Shown here piece by piece: positions 8,567 through 18,078 of a DNA stretch of 64,000 bases. The first letter of the stretch is position 1. Each line of letters opens with the position of its first letter. The stretch spans positions 186,001 through 250,000 of the forward strand of contig JAPNUR010000002.1 in NCBI GenBank assembly GCA_026627385.1, read 5' to 3'. The DNA is from Bacillota bacterium (GTDB lineage: Bacteria > Bacillota > Sulfobacillia > Sulfobacillales > Sulfobacillaceae). Below the pieces are notes generated by a model that saw nothing but the letters and a program-made list of their open reading frames with translations, was not told where the DNA came from and ran no database searches. A program made the translations under genes and the position numbers.

Positions 8567-9424
8567 GTGGGTGCAACCGAAACAGCGGAGCCTATGGTTT
8601 CCGTGCGAAAGCCGTATCGATTAGTGAGTCGCGATTTTCATCCGGAAAACAGCGTGGTGCGGGTGGGCAATATCGCATTTGGAGAAAACCGCGTGATTGT
8701 GATGTCGGGGCCTTGTGCCGTGGAAAGCCGTGAACAGGTGATGGCCGCGGCGGAGTTTATGCACCACCTAGGGGTGCCGGTGTTGCGCGGGGGGGCGTAT
8801 AAGCCGCGCACCTCTCCCTACAGTTTTCAGGGGATGGGCGTGGAGGGTTTGAAGTTGTTGGCCGAAGCGCGGGAGCGTTATGGTGTGCTGGTGGTCACTG
8901 AGGCCGTGGACCATGAGAGCTTGGCCCATGTCGCCGAGTGGGCCGATATTGTGCAGATTGGCGCCCGCAACATGCAAAACTTTGAATTGCTGAAGGCTGT
9001 CGGGCAGGTGGGTAAGCCGGTACTCTTAAAGCGGGGGTTAGCGGCGACGATTGACGAGTGGTTGATGGCGGCCGAATACGTGGCAGCACATGGCAACCCC
9101 AATATTATTCTCTGTGAACGCGGAATTCGGACGTACGAGACCAAGACGCGTAACACCTTAGATATCAGTGCCATTCCAGTGGTGAAACAGTTAAGCCACC
9201 TGCCGGTTGTGATTGATCCCTCGCATGCCGCCGGCCAATGGCAGTGGGTGGCGCCCTTAGCGCGGGCGGCTGTAGCTGCGGGGGCTGATGGCCTCATTAT
9301 TGAAACGCATCCCAATCCCGCAGAAGCGTTGTCGGATGGGCCGCAGAGTCTCAACTTTCCTCACCTAGAGGAACTGATGCAGGAAGTGAAGCGCGTGGCG
9401 CGGGCGGTTGGGCGCGAAATATGA
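8567..9424 (+). CDS. aroF: 3-deoxy-7-phosphoheptulonate (DAHP) synthase, type I beta core form
   Basis: First step of the shikimate pathway: phosphoenolpyruvate plus erythrose-4-phosphate. Motifs are MSGPCAVES (metal-binding Cys), GGAYKPRTSPYSFQG (substrate lysine and arginine), LLKRG, and DPSHAAGQ (metal-binding residues). At 285 residues it lacks both an N-terminal ferredoxin-like regulatory domain and a fused chorismate mutase, so allosteric control may be weak and the T-box the main control (inference). GTG 8567 has GGAAGGG 11 bases upstream; an ATG at 8594 is a weaker alternative. The neighbour tyrA overlaps by 4 bases. Confidence 0.94.
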   Translation: MGATETAEPMVSVRKPYRLVSRDFHPENSVVRVGNIAFGENRVIVMSGPCAVESREQVMAAAEFMHHLGVPVLRGGAYKPRTSPYSFQGMGVEGLKLLAEARERYGVLVVTEAVDHESLAHVAEWADIVQIGARNMQNFELLKAVGQVGKPVLLKRGLAATIDEWLMAAEYVAAHGNPNIILCERGIRTYETKTRNTLDISAIPVVKQLSHLPVVIDPSHAAGQWQWVAPLARAAVAAGADGLIIETHPNPAEALSDGPQSLNFPHLEELMQEVKRVARAVGREI

Positions 9425-10209
9425 ATGTCGGTGTGGTGGGGGTCGGGTTAATCGGCGGGTCCATAGCCCGGGCACTCAAAGCTCACGAGGTGCCCCTCTG
9501 GTTGGATGACGCCAGCCCCGCCACCCAAGCCGCATTAACCGCGTTGCAGTTGGGTGAGGTGGCGCCGTGGCCTACCTGGATTGGCCAGGTCGATGCCGTG
9601 GTATTAGGCGTGCCACTGTCGGTTGAATCCGACTTGGTCCGCCATATGGTCCCTGCGATGCGTGCCGAAGCCACGCTAGTGGATTTGAGTTCCGTGAAGC
9701 GACCGGTCCAGTCGGTTCTCCAATGGGCGAGTGAGCGCGTGGTCGTACTGAGCCTGCATTTGATGGCCGGACGTGAGACACGCGGGTTTTCCGCGTCGTC
9801 GCCTGACCTGTTTCGGGATTGCGCCGGAGCCGTGGTAGACATCGGAGCGGGGTTTCCTCCGGAGGAGGCGGTGCATTGGTGGCAAGCTCACCTCGGGACA
9901 GCGCCTTTAAGCCGCTGGACCATTGCCGAACACGACGACGCGGTCGCCTGGGTTAGCCACCTGCCGTTCCTGGTGTCGCGGGCGTTGGCGCGACTGGTCG
10001 AGCGCAAACGACCAGCGGCATTGGCGTTAGCTGGCCCTGGTTATCGAGACACCAGCCGCGTGGGGCGCAGCGACGTGTCGCTGATGCGCCCAATGCTCCT
10101 AGCCAATCAAGCGGTGTTGCGGGAAGCCTTAGTGGCATTGCAAGAAGAGATCGAGCGCACGGCAGCGGAGCTCTTATGTGAGCAAAATTCCCCCTCTGAA
10201 GGGACCTAG
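9421..10209 (+). CDS. tyrA: Prephenate (or arogenate) dehydrogenase
   Basis: Oxidative decarboxylation toward tyrosine. The N-terminal Rossmann motif GVVGVGLIGGSIARAL binds NAD(P); SSVKRPV and LHLMAGRETRGFSASSPDLF match the family's catalytic region, including the histidine of the HPMAG-type motif (here HLMAG). The all-helical dimer domain follows. At 262 residues it is short and has no C-terminal ACT domain, so Tyr feedback at enzyme level is not evident. ATG 9421 overlaps aroF. Substrate choice (prephenate or arogenate, NAD or NADP) cannot be read here. Confidence 0.9.
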   Translation: MNVGVVGVGLIGGSIARALKAHEVPLWLDDASPATQAALTALQLGEVAPWPTWIGQVDAVVLGVPLSVESDLVRHMVPAMRAEATLVDLSSVKRPVQSVLQWASERVVVLSLHLMAGRETRGFSASSPDLFRDCAGAVVDIGAGFPPEEAVHWWQAHLGTAPLSRWTIAEHDDAVAWVSHLPFLVSRALARLVERKRPAALALAGPGYRDTSRVGRSDVSLMRPMLLANQAVLREALVALQEEIERTAAELLCEQNSPSEGT

Positions 10210-10224
10210 ACGAAAGGTGAGCAT

Positions 10225-11505
10225 ATGGTTGAATTGACGGCCTGGACAAGGCCCATCGAGGCGCGCATTGCCGTTCCAGGCGATAAATCGCTGACGCACC
10301 GCGGGATTTTATTTAGTGCCATCGCTGAGGGGGAAATGGTTCTCGAGCATTGGCTTGACGCAGCCGATACCCGAGCCAGTTTAGCCTTGGTTCAAGCGCT
10401 GGGAGTTGAGGTGCGCGAAGCGTCGCCAGAACGCCTGGCTCTTGTGAGGCCGCCGCGCTTACGGGAGGCGACGGCGCCGGTGAATTGTGCGAATTCCGGC
10501 ACTACCATGCGCTTGGGCGCAGGGATTGCAGCGGGGGTAGACGGGTTGACCATTCTCACGGGCGATACCTCATTAAGTCGACGCCCCATGGCTCGCATTA
10601 TCGACCCCTTGCGTACGATGGGGGTGACGGTGCTCTCACGCCAATCAGGGTTGGCTCCCCTTGCGATTGCGGGAGGGCAGCACCGAGGCGGAACATTTAC
10701 TTTGTCCGTTGCCAGCGCCCAGGTCAAGTCAAGTTTACTCTTAGCTGGCTTGACGGCTGAGGAACCGGTGCGCGTGATCGAGCCAGCCTTAAGCCGCGAT
10801 CACACGGAGCGCCTGATTGAGGCCATGGGCGGCCGTATCGAGCGTCAGGGCTTGTCGGTGACGCTGACACCGGGGCGACTCGACGCGATGGCGTTTCGCG
10901 TTCCCGGCGATCCCTCCTCTGGCGCTTTCTGGGCCGCACTGGCCGCGATTAGTGAGAACCGGCAAATTGTTGTTGAATCGATGCTCTTTAATCCGACGCG
11001 AACCGGTTTTTACCGCCTCTTGGCCCAGATGGGGGCGGTTGTCCAGTGGGAGACGGTGTCAGATATGCCGGAGCCCTGGGGACACGTCACCGTGCGCGGC
11101 AAGGTGCATCATGCGGTGACGGTCGAAGGCGAGGACATTCCGCAAATGATCGACGAGGTACCCTTGGTGGCGCTGTTGGCCACGCAATGCGCGGGGCAAA
11201 CGATCGTGCGGGGCGCTGAGGAGTTGCGGGTGAAGGAAAGTGATCGCATTCGGGTCACGGGAGAGATCTTGCGCGCCATGGGAGCTCAGGTGGAAGAGTT
11301 GCCGGACGGCTGGATCGTTGAGGGCCCCACGCGCTTACACGGGGCGGAGGTCGACGCTCAAGGAGACCACCGCATGGCCATGCTTGCGGCGGTGGCTGCG
11401 ACAATTGCTGATGGCGTCGTTCGCCTCCGGGGGGAAGACGCGGTATCCATTAGTTATCCGGAGTTCTTTGGGCAATATGGGGCCATGCGAGACAATTCCA
11501 CCTAA
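10225..11505 (+). CDS. aroA: 3-phosphoshikimate 1-carboxyvinyltransferase (EPSP synthase)
   Basis: Adds the enolpyruvyl group of PEP to shikimate-3-phosphate. Hallmarks are PGDKSLTHRGIL (substrate lysine), NSGTTMRLGAG, RPMARIIDPL, SAQVKSSLLLAGL, DEVPLVALLA and KESDRI. NSGTTMR in place of NAGTAMR is the Bacillus-like class II type. ATG 10225 has GAAAGGTGA upstream; 426 residues is the usual length. It is the last gene before the terminator. Confidence 0.96.
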   Translation: MVELTAWTRPIEARIAVPGDKSLTHRGILFSAIAEGEMVLEHWLDAADTRASLALVQALGVEVREASPERLALVRPPRLREATAPVNCANSGTTMRLGAGIAAGVDGLTILTGDTSLSRRPMARIIDPLRTMGVTVLSRQSGLAPLAIAGGQHRGGTFTLSVASAQVKSSLLLAGLTAEEPVRVIEPALSRDHTERLIEAMGGRIERQGLSVTLTPGRLDAMAFRVPGDPSSGAFWAALAAISENRQIVVESMLFNPTRTGFYRLLAQMGAVVQWETVSDMPEPWGHVTVRGKVHHAVTVEGEDIPQMIDEVPLVALLATQCAGQTIVRGAEELRVKESDRIRVTGEILRAMGAQVEELPDGWIVEGPTRLHGAEVDAQGDHRMAMLAAVAATIADGVVRLRGEDAVSISYPEFFGQYGAMRDNST

Positions 11506-11524
11506 ATGACACCGCAGGGGATAG

Positions 11525-11548
11525 GGGCAGCAAGCGCTGCCCTTTTTT
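11525..11548 (+). terminator. Rho-independent terminator after aroA
   Basis: GGGCAGC and GCTGCCC form a perfect 7-bp stem around AAGC, followed by six T. It closes the aromatic operon. The next 120 bases hold no gene. Confidence 0.93.
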
Positions 11549-11669
11549 GTGCGCTGGGCTGGGGACGAATGATCGGAGCGGCGCGGTCTCGAGGGTGGCT
11601 AGCGGCCGCCTGCATGGACGCCGGGCAGTTGGTGCAAAATAGCCAAGTGTGGCGACGCGGATAACATTT

Positions 11670-11688
11670 CTTATAGAACAGCGATAAG
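11670..11688 (+). promoter_or_regulatory. Imperfect palindrome, candidate operator of the chaperone operon
   Basis: CTTATAG-N5-CGATAAG, six of seven arms matching, lies just upstream of the -35 box. It resembles in layout, not in sequence, the HAIR operator of HspR (CTTGAGT-N7-ACTCAAG). Binding by the adjacent regulator is inference. Confidence 0.4.
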
Positions 11689-11692
11689 ATTC

Positions 11693-11721
11693 TTGATCGC
11701 GGTGTAAGAGATTTTTATTAT
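11693..11721 (+). promoter_or_regulatory. Sigma-A promoter of the dnaK operon
   Basis: TTGATC (11693-11698), 17-base spacer, TATTAT (11716-11721). No CIRCE element (TTAGCACTC-N9-GAGTGCTAA) is visible, so HrcA control is not supported. Confidence 0.65.
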
Positions 11722-11745
11722 GGGAGGTGGACTCCGGTAGAGGAA

Positions 11746-12054
11746 GTGATTGGTTCCATGCCCATTCATGGTCCGGATGAACCGGTTTATACCATTGGAG
11801 TAATGGCTCGGCTGGTGGGGGTCTCGCCGCAAACGCTCCGGGCTTGGGAGCGCGAGGCGCTGATTAATCCGTATCGGACAAGTACCAATAATCGGCTATA
11901 CTCAGAGAATGACTTCCATCAGTTGATCCGGATCCGAGATTTAGCGGGGCAGGGGATAAACCCCGCAGGGATCCGCGCTATTTTAGGGGATGCCAGCAAA
12001 GCCGCTGGACCCAAAGCGAGGGTGACGACGTATGGCGAAAGTAGTAGGCATTGA
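11746..12054 (+). CDS. hspR: MerR/HspR-family heat-shock regulator
   Basis: A small helix-turn-helix protein of the MerR fold: [32 protein letters not shown] is the recognition helix-turn-helix and start of the wing, and [17 protein letters not shown] the second helical part, as in HspR. Known HspR proteins repress dnaK operons and use DnaK as co-repressor; here the gene heads the dnaK operon and overlaps dnaK by 23 bases, which fits autoregulation. At 102 residues it lacks the long C-terminal tail of actinobacterial HspR. GTG 11746 has no spacing to GAGGAA; ATG 11758, 12 bases after that site, may be the true start. Confidence 0.8.
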   Translation: MIGSMPIHGPDEPVYTIGVMARLVGVSPQTLRAWEREALINPYRTSTNNRLYSENDFHQLIRIRDLAGQGINPAGIRAILGDASKAAGPKARVTTYGESSRH

Positions 12055-13930
12055 TTTGGGAACAACCAACTCAGTGATTGCTGTGATGGAAGGGGGACAG
12101 CCCACCGTCGTGTTAAACACGGAGGGCAGTCGCTTGACCCCGTCGGTGGTAGCATTTACCAAAAACGGGGAGCGGTTGGTGGGCCAATTAGCCCGCCGGC
12201 AAGCGGTGATGAACCCCGAAAATACGGTGTTTTCCATTAAGCGATTTATCGGCCGAAGATTCGATGAGGTGACTGAAGAACGGGCGCGCGTGCCGTACAA
12301 GGTGGTCAGCGGTCCGAACAACCAAGTGCGGGTGGAATTGCCGAATGCTGGAGAAAACCTAACCCCTGAGCAAATTTCGGCGATGGTCTTGGCGAAATTA
12401 AAAGCGGACGCAGAAAAATACTTGGGGGAGAGTATTACCCAAGCGGTCATTACGGTGCCGGCGTATTTTAACGATGCGCAAAGGCAGGCCACCAAAGACG
12501 CAGGCAAAATTGCCGGGCTTGAAGTGTTGCGCATTATCAACGAGCCGACAGCCGCAGCCTTAGCCTATGGACTTGACAAAAAGAAAAATGAAACCATTTT
12601 GGTGTGGGACTTGGGGGGCGGCACCTTTGACGTGTCTATCCTGGAGGTCGGCGACGGCGTGTTTGAGGTGAAGTCGACCTCCGGCGACACCCATTTGGGC
12701 GGCGACGATTACGACATGAAATTGGTGGATTACATTGCCGACCAATTTCAAAAAGAGTACGGCATTGATTTGCGGCGCGACCGCCAGGCCCTGCAACGGC
12801 TCATTGAGGCCGCCGAAAAGGCGAAGATCGAGTTATCCTCAGTGACCGAGACCCAAGTGTCGCTACCCTTTATCACCGCAGACCAGACAGGTCCGAAGCA
12901 CCTGGAACAAAAGATTACGCGGGCGAAATTTGAGGAATTGACCCAGGACCTGACAGAACGCTGCGTGGGGCCCTTTCGGCAGGCACTGCAAGACGCCAAA
13001 CTGACGGAAAGCCAGATTGACGAGGTCATTCTCGTCGGGGGTTCAACCCGCATGCCGGTCATTCAAGAGTTGGTGAAGCGCTTAACCGGTAAGGAACCGC
13101 ACCGCGGCGTCAACCCCGATGAAGTGGTGGCCATTGGAGCCGCCATCCAAGGGGGCGTGTTGGCGGGTGAAGTGAAAGATGTGATTCTTCTTGACGTCAC
13201 CCCGCTGTCGCTGGGCATTGAGACGCTGGGCGGCGTCTTTAATAAGCTCATTGAACGCAATACCACCATTCCTACGCGCAAGAGTCAGGTCTACACAACC
13301 GCGGCGGACAATCAGACCAGCGTCGAGATTCACGTGCTTCAGGGCGAACGGCCAATGGCCGCAGACAACCGGACCCTAGCCCGGTTTAGCCTGACCGATA
13401 TTCCGCCGGCACCGCGCGGTGTGCCCCAAATCGAAGTCACGTTTGATATCGACGCCAACGGCATTGTCAACGTTTCGGCCAAAGATTTGGGTACGGGGAA
13501 GGAACAGCGCATTACCGTGACAGCGTCGACACAGCTCAGTAAAGAAGAAGTCGAGCGGATGGTGCGCGAGGCGCAGGAAAAGGCCCAGGAAGATGAGCGC
13601 AAGCGCGAATTGGCGGAAACCAAGAACCGTGCGGAATCTATGGTGTATGCCACGGAAAAATCGTTGAAGGATTTAGGTGACAAAGTGAGCGCTGCGGACA
13701 AGAGCGAAGCCGAGGCCGCCATTCAGGCCGTGCGCACAGCGATGAATGGGGATGACAAGGCGGCACTGGATAGCGCCCTGGCTCGCTTGGAGGCGAGTGC
13801 GCATAAACTGGCGCAGCAGGTCTATCAATCGCAAAATACCGCGGGCAACGGGAGCGAGACGCCGCCTCCGCCTCCGGGTGGCGGCGACCAAGGCGACGTC
13901 ATTGACGCGGATTTTCGGCCAAGCGAATAA
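12032..13930 (+). CDS. dnaK: Chaperone DnaK (Hsp70)
   Basis: ATP-driven folding chaperone. Nucleotide domain motifs: [58 protein letters not shown]. The interdomain linker [14 protein letters not shown] is followed by the substrate-binding beta domain and helical lid. The tail is proline- and glycine-rich ([10 protein letters not shown]) and ends [11 protein letters not shown], an EVDADF-like end. At 632 residues it is full length. ATG 12032 is inside the 3' end of the regulator gene. A hairpin CGGGCG/CGCCCG lies in the 68-base gap to dnaJ but has no T-tract. Confidence 0.98.
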   Translation: MAKVVGIDLGTTNSVIAVMEGGQPTVVLNTEGSRLTPSVVAFTKNGERLVGQLARRQAVMNPENTVFSIKRFIGRRFDEVTEERARVPYKVVSGPNNQVRVELPNAGENLTPEQISAMVLAKLKADAEKYLGESITQAVITVPAYFNDAQRQATKDAGKIAGLEVLRIINEPTAAALAYGLDKKKNETILVWDLGGGTFDVSILEVGDGVFEVKSTSGDTHLGGDDYDMKLVDYIADQFQKEYGIDLRRDRQALQRLIEAAEKAKIELSSVTETQVSLPFITADQTGPKHLEQKITRAKFEELTQDLTERCVGPFRQALQDAKLTESQIDEVILVGGSTRMPVIQELVKRLTGKEPHRGVNPDEVVAIGAAIQGGVLAGEVKDVILLDVTPLSLGIETLGGVFNKLIERNTTIPTRKSQVYTTAADNQTSVEIHVLQGERPMAADNRTLARFSLTDIPPAPRGVPQIEVTFDIDANGIVNVSAKDLGTGKEQRITVTASTQLSKEEVERMVREAQEKAQEDERKRELAETKNRAESMVYATEKSLKDLGDKVSAADKSEAEAAIQAVRTAMNGDDKAALDSALARLEASAHKLAQQVYQSQNTAGNGSETPPPPPGGGDQGDVIDADFRPSE

Positions 13931-13998
13931 TCGCTGAGTGACGGTGTGCGGGCGGGGCTTGGTCCTCGCCCGTTGCTGTCGACAGGGAAGGGGGTGAC

Positions 13999-14928
13999 AT
14001 GGTGGCCGCTTTCAAAGATTATTACAAGATTTTAGAGGTCGACGAACAGGCGGACCAGGACACTATTAAGCAAGCTTACCGGCGTCTTGCGCGCAAATAC
14101 CACCCAGACGTCAGCGGCAAAGCGGGAGAAGAGCAGTTTAAAGCGATTAATGAGGCGTACGAGGTGCTGTCCGATCCTGCCAAGCGCAAGGAATATGACC
14201 GCATGCGGCGTGGATATCGCGAGCAGCAGGCGCGCCGGCGAGGGCCTGGCTTTGAGCGGGTCATTTACGATTGGTCGCCCGAAGATTTTGGGGGATTTGG
14301 CTCCATTTTTGAAGATTTATTTGCCCGAGATTTTGGCGCGCCGCGCACCGAGAACGTGCCCGAGGAGACGGTACGCGTGACGTTAGAACAGGTCATGACG
14401 GGGACCACGGTCAATATTGCGATTCAAGATGTCAAGGAATGTGTGGTGTGTCACGGACGGGATCGTGACTGTCCGCGCTGCGGCGGGTCTGGCCAGGTCA
14501 TCGAGCCGCGGCGCTTTGACGTCACGGTGCCCCCAGGGGTGGAAGACGGGGCGGTCTTGCGTGTGGGGGACTGGGCGCGATTGAAGGTGGAAGTGGTGCC
14601 GCACCCCCGCTTTCAGCGACAAGGCGATAACCTGGTGGGACGCCTCATGGTTGCGGTGCCGGTTGCCGCAGCGGGAGGCGAGGTGCCGGTGCGACCGTTA
14701 GTGGGTGACCCGGTGGTTGTCAAAATTCCGCGGCACACCAATCATGGCCGACTCTTGCGCCTAAAGGGATTAGGGCTACCGCATCGGGGCACGGGGGTGC
14801 GGGGAGACCTTTTGCTGGAAGTGGTCTTACGGTTTCCCGAGCCATTTACGGCCGAAGACGATCGCTTGTATGCCGCATTAAAGGAGCATCATCAAGAAGT
14901 AGGGGGGGAGATTCATGCGCCTCGATAA
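13999..14928 (+). CDS. dnaJ: DnaJ-type co-chaperone with a reduced zinc finger
   Basis: Stimulates DnaK ATPase. The J domain (residues 5-70) has HPD in KYHPDVSG. After a short glycine/phenylalanine-poor linker, only two CxxC pairs are present, CVVCHGRD and CPRCGGSG, where classical DnaJ has four; that makes one zinc site instead of two. The C-terminal beta domains I and II follow ([26 protein letters not shown]). At 309 residues it is shorter than the usual 370-380. It overlaps clpB by 14 bases. It is intermediate between DnaJ and CbpA; the name DnaJ is by context. Confidence 0.9.
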   Translation: MVAAFKDYYKILEVDEQADQDTIKQAYRRLARKYHPDVSGKAGEEQFKAINEAYEVLSDPAKRKEYDRMRRGYREQQARRRGPGFERVIYDWSPEDFGGFGSIFEDLFARDFGAPRTENVPEETVRVTLEQVMTGTTVNIAIQDVKECVVCHGRDRDCPRCGGSGQVIEPRRFDVTVPPGVEDGAVLRVGDWARLKVEVVPHPRFQRQGDNLVGRLMVAVPVAAAGGEVPVRPLVGDPVVVKIPRHTNHGRLLRLKGLGLPHRGTGVRGDLLLEVVLRFPEPFTAEDDRLYAALKEHHQEVGGEIHAPR

Positions 14929-17515
14929 ACTGACGGTCAAAGCCCAAGAGGCGTTGCAAGATGCGCAAAACCGTGCCCGCAACGCGCAACACCAGGCGGT
15001 TACGACGCTTCACTTATTAGACGCCCTGGTGGAGCAGTCGGACGGGGTGGTGCGCCCATTGTTGGAAAAGCTGGGTGTGCCGTGGTCGCTTCTATTACGG
15101 CGCGTGGAGGAACAGTTGGCCAAGTTGCCCCGCGTGAGCGGGACCCAACCTGGGGCTTATTTGTCACCGGATTTGGTGGCGGTCATTGAAGGTGCCGAAC
15201 GGTGGGCGGACGAACTGAAAGATGAATATATTTCGACGGAACACTTGCTTTTGGCCATGGCTGCGGAGCACCAGGGAGCGGTGAGCGAAATCTTTCGCAG
15301 TTACGCGGTGACGGACGAAGCCTTGATGCGCGCCCTCAAGGATATTCGCGGCACCGCGCGCGTGACCGATCCCAATCCAGAGGATAAATATCAGGCGTTG
15401 GCGCGGTATAGTAAAGATTTAACGGATTTGGCACGCCGCGGCAAGTTGGACCCCGTGATTGGGCGCGACGAGGAAATTCGCCGGGTGATTCAGGTCCTGT
15501 CACGGCGCACAAAAAACAATCCGGTATTGATTGGTGAGCCGGGGGTAGGAAAGACCGCCATTGTGGAAGGCTTAGCCCAGCGGATTGTGGCCCGCGACGT
15601 GCCCGAAGGGCTGCGCGATAAACGGGTGTTGGCGTTGGATCTAGGCGCCCTAGTGGCGGGCTCCAAGTTTCGCGGCGAATTTGAGGATCGGCTAAAAGCC
15701 GTGCTGAAGGAAATCGAGGCGGCGGAAGGGCGGATCATTCTCTTTATCGATGAATTGCACACCCTGGTGGGTGCGGGGAAGGCGGAAGGGGCCGTTGACG
15801 CAGCTAACCTGCTGAAGCCGGCGCTGGCGCGGGGGGAGCTTCGTGCCGTTGGAGCGACGACGCTGGACGAATATCGGCAGTATATTGAAAAGGATGCGGC
15901 GTTGGAGCGGCGATTTCAGCCCGTGTACGTAGCCGAACCGTCAGTGGAGGACACCATTGCTATCTTGCGCGGACTCAAAGATCGCTACGAAGTCCATCAT
16001 GGCGTGCGCATCCGCGACAGTGCCCTGGTGGCCGCCGCCACATTGAGTCACCGCTACATTAGCGATCGTTTCTTGCCCGATAAGGCGATCGACCTCGTCG
16101 ACGAAGCGGCCTCTCATCTCCGGGTGGAGATGGATTCGATGCCCGAGGAATTGGATGAGCTTGAGCGCCGTCGCATCCAATTAGAAATCGAGCGGCAAGC
16201 GTTGACGAAAGAATCGGATGATCCGGTTGCGCGGGAGCGGTTGGAGCGGCTGGAACAAGAGCTAGCCAATTTGAATGAACGCCGCAATAGCCTAAAGGCG
16301 CGGTGGGATCAGGAAAAAACACTGGTCAACCGGGTGCGCGAGGTCAAAAATCGCATTGAAGAGGCGAAGACGGAGGAGGCGCAGGCCGAGCGCCAGGGGG
16401 ACTGGGCGCGAGCGGCCGAACTGCGCTACGGCGTCTTATTAGAGTTGGAGCGGGAACTGGCGGCACTCCAGCAGGAGGTCGAACAGTCCCAAGGTGAGAC
16501 CCGCATGTTGCGGGAAGAAGTGACAGAACACGACATCGCGGCGGTGGTGGCCAAGTGGACGGGCATTCCCGTGGCGCGACTCATGGAAGGCGAACGCGAT
16601 AAGCTCGTGCACATGGAAGAACGCCTGGCTCAGCGGGTTGTGGGGCAAGACGCGGCCGTTCGGGTGGTGGCCAATGCGGTCCGCCGTGCGCGGGCCGGCC
16701 TATCGGATCCCCGGCGCCCCATGGGGTCATTTTTGTTCTTGGGACCCACCGGCGTGGGCAAGACGGAACTGGCAAAGGCGCTAGCGGAGTTTCTGTTTGA
16801 CGATGAAAACGCCCTCGTGCGCATTGACATGTCAGAGTATATGGAACGCCATAGCGTCTCGCGATTGGTCGGGGCTCCCCCTGGCTACGTCGGTTATGAG
16901 GAAGGGGGGCAGTTGACGGAAACGGTCCGTCGCCGCCCGTATGCCGTGGTGCTATTAGATGAAGTGGAAAAGGCCCATCCGGAAGTGTTTAACGTGCTGT
17001 TGCAGGTGTTGGACGATGGTCGGCTGACGGATGGACAGGGGCGGACCGTGGATTTTCGCAACACCGTCATTATCATGACGTCCAACTTGGGGAGCGACAT
17101 CTTATTGGAAGAGTCGGATCCCGCCCGCCGTGATCAACTCATCCAATCGGTGTTGCGGCAGTCGTTCCGGCCTGAATTTTTAAACCGCATTGATGAGGTG
17201 GTCATCTTTAACCGCTTAAGCGACAAGGAACTCCAGGAGATTGTGCGGCTGCAGCTTAAAGATCTGAAACGTCGCCTGGCGGAGCGGCGCATTACCCTGA
17301 CGTTGACCGAGGGGGCCACCGATTGGCTCGCACGTCGCGGCTACGAGCCCGAATTTGGTGCGCGCCCATTGCGACGGGTTATTCAGAAGGCCGTTGCCGA
17401 TCCTCTAGCTATGAAACTCTTGGCAGGCGAGATCCCTGACGGTGCCGAGGTGCGAGTGGAGGAACACGAGGGTCAGCTGCGGTTTGACGTCGAGTCGCCC
17501 CTGGCGGTGGGTTAA
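14915..17515 (+). CDS. clpB: Disaggregase ClpB
   Basis: Hexameric AAA+ unfoldase that, with DnaK/DnaJ, rescues aggregated proteins. Layout: Clp N-terminal repeats (about 1-145), NBD1 with [13 protein letters not shown] near residue 206 and [12 protein letters not shown], the coiled-coil middle domain (about 400-520, rich in E, R, L), NBD2 with [12 protein letters not shown] near residue 609 and [13 protein letters not shown] pore loop. The middle domain marks ClpB as opposed to ClpA or ClpC. 866 residues, complete. The ATG overlaps dnaJ, so the chaperones are co-translated. Confidence 0.97.
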   Translation: MRLDKLTVKAQEALQDAQNRARNAQHQAVTTLHLLDALVEQSDGVVRPLLEKLGVPWSLLLRRVEEQLAKLPRVSGTQPGAYLSPDLVAVIEGAERWADELKDEYISTEHLLLAMAAEHQGAVSEIFRSYAVTDEALMRALKDIRGTARVTDPNPEDKYQALARYSKDLTDLARRGKLDPVIGRDEEIRRVIQVLSRRTKNNPVLIGEPGVGKTAIVEGLAQRIVARDVPEGLRDKRVLALDLGALVAGSKFRGEFEDRLKAVLKEIEAAEGRIILFIDELHTLVGAGKAEGAVDAANLLKPALARGELRAVGATTLDEYRQYIEKDAALERRFQPVYVAEPSVEDTIAILRGLKDRYEVHHGVRIRDSALVAAATLSHRYISDRFLPDKAIDLVDEAASHLRVEMDSMPEELDELERRRIQLEIERQALTKESDDPVARERLERLEQELANLNERRNSLKARWDQEKTLVNRVREVKNRIEEAKTEEAQAERQGDWARAAELRYGVLLELERELAALQQEVEQSQGETRMLREEVTEHDIAAVVAKWTGIPVARLMEGERDKLVHMEERLAQRVVGQDAAVRVVANAVRRARAGLSDPRRPMGSFLFLGPTGVGKTELAKALAEFLFDDENALVRIDMSEYMERHSVSRLVGAPPGYVGYEEGGQLTETVRRRPYAVVLLDEVEKAHPEVFNVLLQVLDDGRLTDGQGRTVDFRNTVIIMTSNLGSDILLEESDPARRDQLIQSVLRQSFRPEFLNRIDEVVIFNRLSDKELQEIVRLQLKDLKRRLAERRITLTLTEGATDWLARRGYEPEFGARPLRRVIQKAVADPLAMKLLAGEIPDGAEVRVEEHEGQLRFDVESPLAVG

Positions 17516-17535
17516 CCGGTGGGAAGGCGCGACGA

Positions 17536-18078
17536 ATGATGAGAAAATGGCTGACGGTCGTGGTGTTAGCGGCGGCGTGTGCGTACACCGGCTTTCTTGT
17601 TCAACGCCAGGTGTTTCAAAGTCTGGCCATGAAGGCATCGTCCGCCGTGGGCGATCAGCCGGGGGATACCGCCCCCAATTTTCGCTTGATGAGCATTAGG
17701 GGTACGCCGATCGCGTTATCGGACTGGCGCGGGCGTGGGGTGTGGATCAATTTTTGGGCCACGTGGTGCCCTTATTGTCGTCAGGAATTGGCCGTCCTGG
17801 AGCAAGAGCAGCGGATTTATGGACGTCGCGTGGCGATACTCGGGGTAGATCTCGAAGAGCCACGGGGTGTGGTGCAACGTTTCGTTAACCGTCAACACTT
17901 GACCTACCCCGTGGTCTTGGATAGCCAGGGAGCGGTGGCCGCGGAGTACGGTGTGACCAAGCTACCCACCTCCGTGTTTATCACCCCAACGGGGGTGGTC
18001 AGTGCGGTGGTGGTCGGTACCATCCCGGATGTGACGACCGCCAACGGGTATTTGGGTGGCATCCTTCCCGCGCGTTAA
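17536..18078 (+). CDS. Membrane-anchored thioredoxin-like protein (ResA/TlpA type)
   Basis: An extracytoplasmic thiol-disulfide protein. An uncleaved signal anchor spans residues 4-20 (WLTVVVLAAACAYTGFL), then a redoxin domain with the active site WATWCPYCRQEL and the cis-proline region KLPTSVFIT. CPYC is more oxidising in type than the CEPC of ResA. 180 residues. It starts 21 bases after clpB and could be co-transcribed with the stress operon, suggesting an oxidative-stress or cytochrome-maturation role (inference). Its stop overlaps the convergent flippase stop. Confidence 0.88.
   Translation: MMRKWLTVVVLAAACAYTGFLVQRQVFQSLAMKASSAVGDQPGDTAPNFRLMSIRGTPIALSDWRGRGVWINFWATWCPYCRQELAVLEQEQRIYGRRVAILGVDLEEPRGVVQRFVNRQHLTYPVVLDSQGAVAAEYGVTKLPTSVFITPTGVVSAVVVGTIPDVTTANGYLGGILPAR

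Noticed and set aside
13947-13972. Hairpin between dnaK and dnaJ as a terminator
   Set aside because: The stem is only 6 bp and has no T-tract; at most it could affect mRNA stability.
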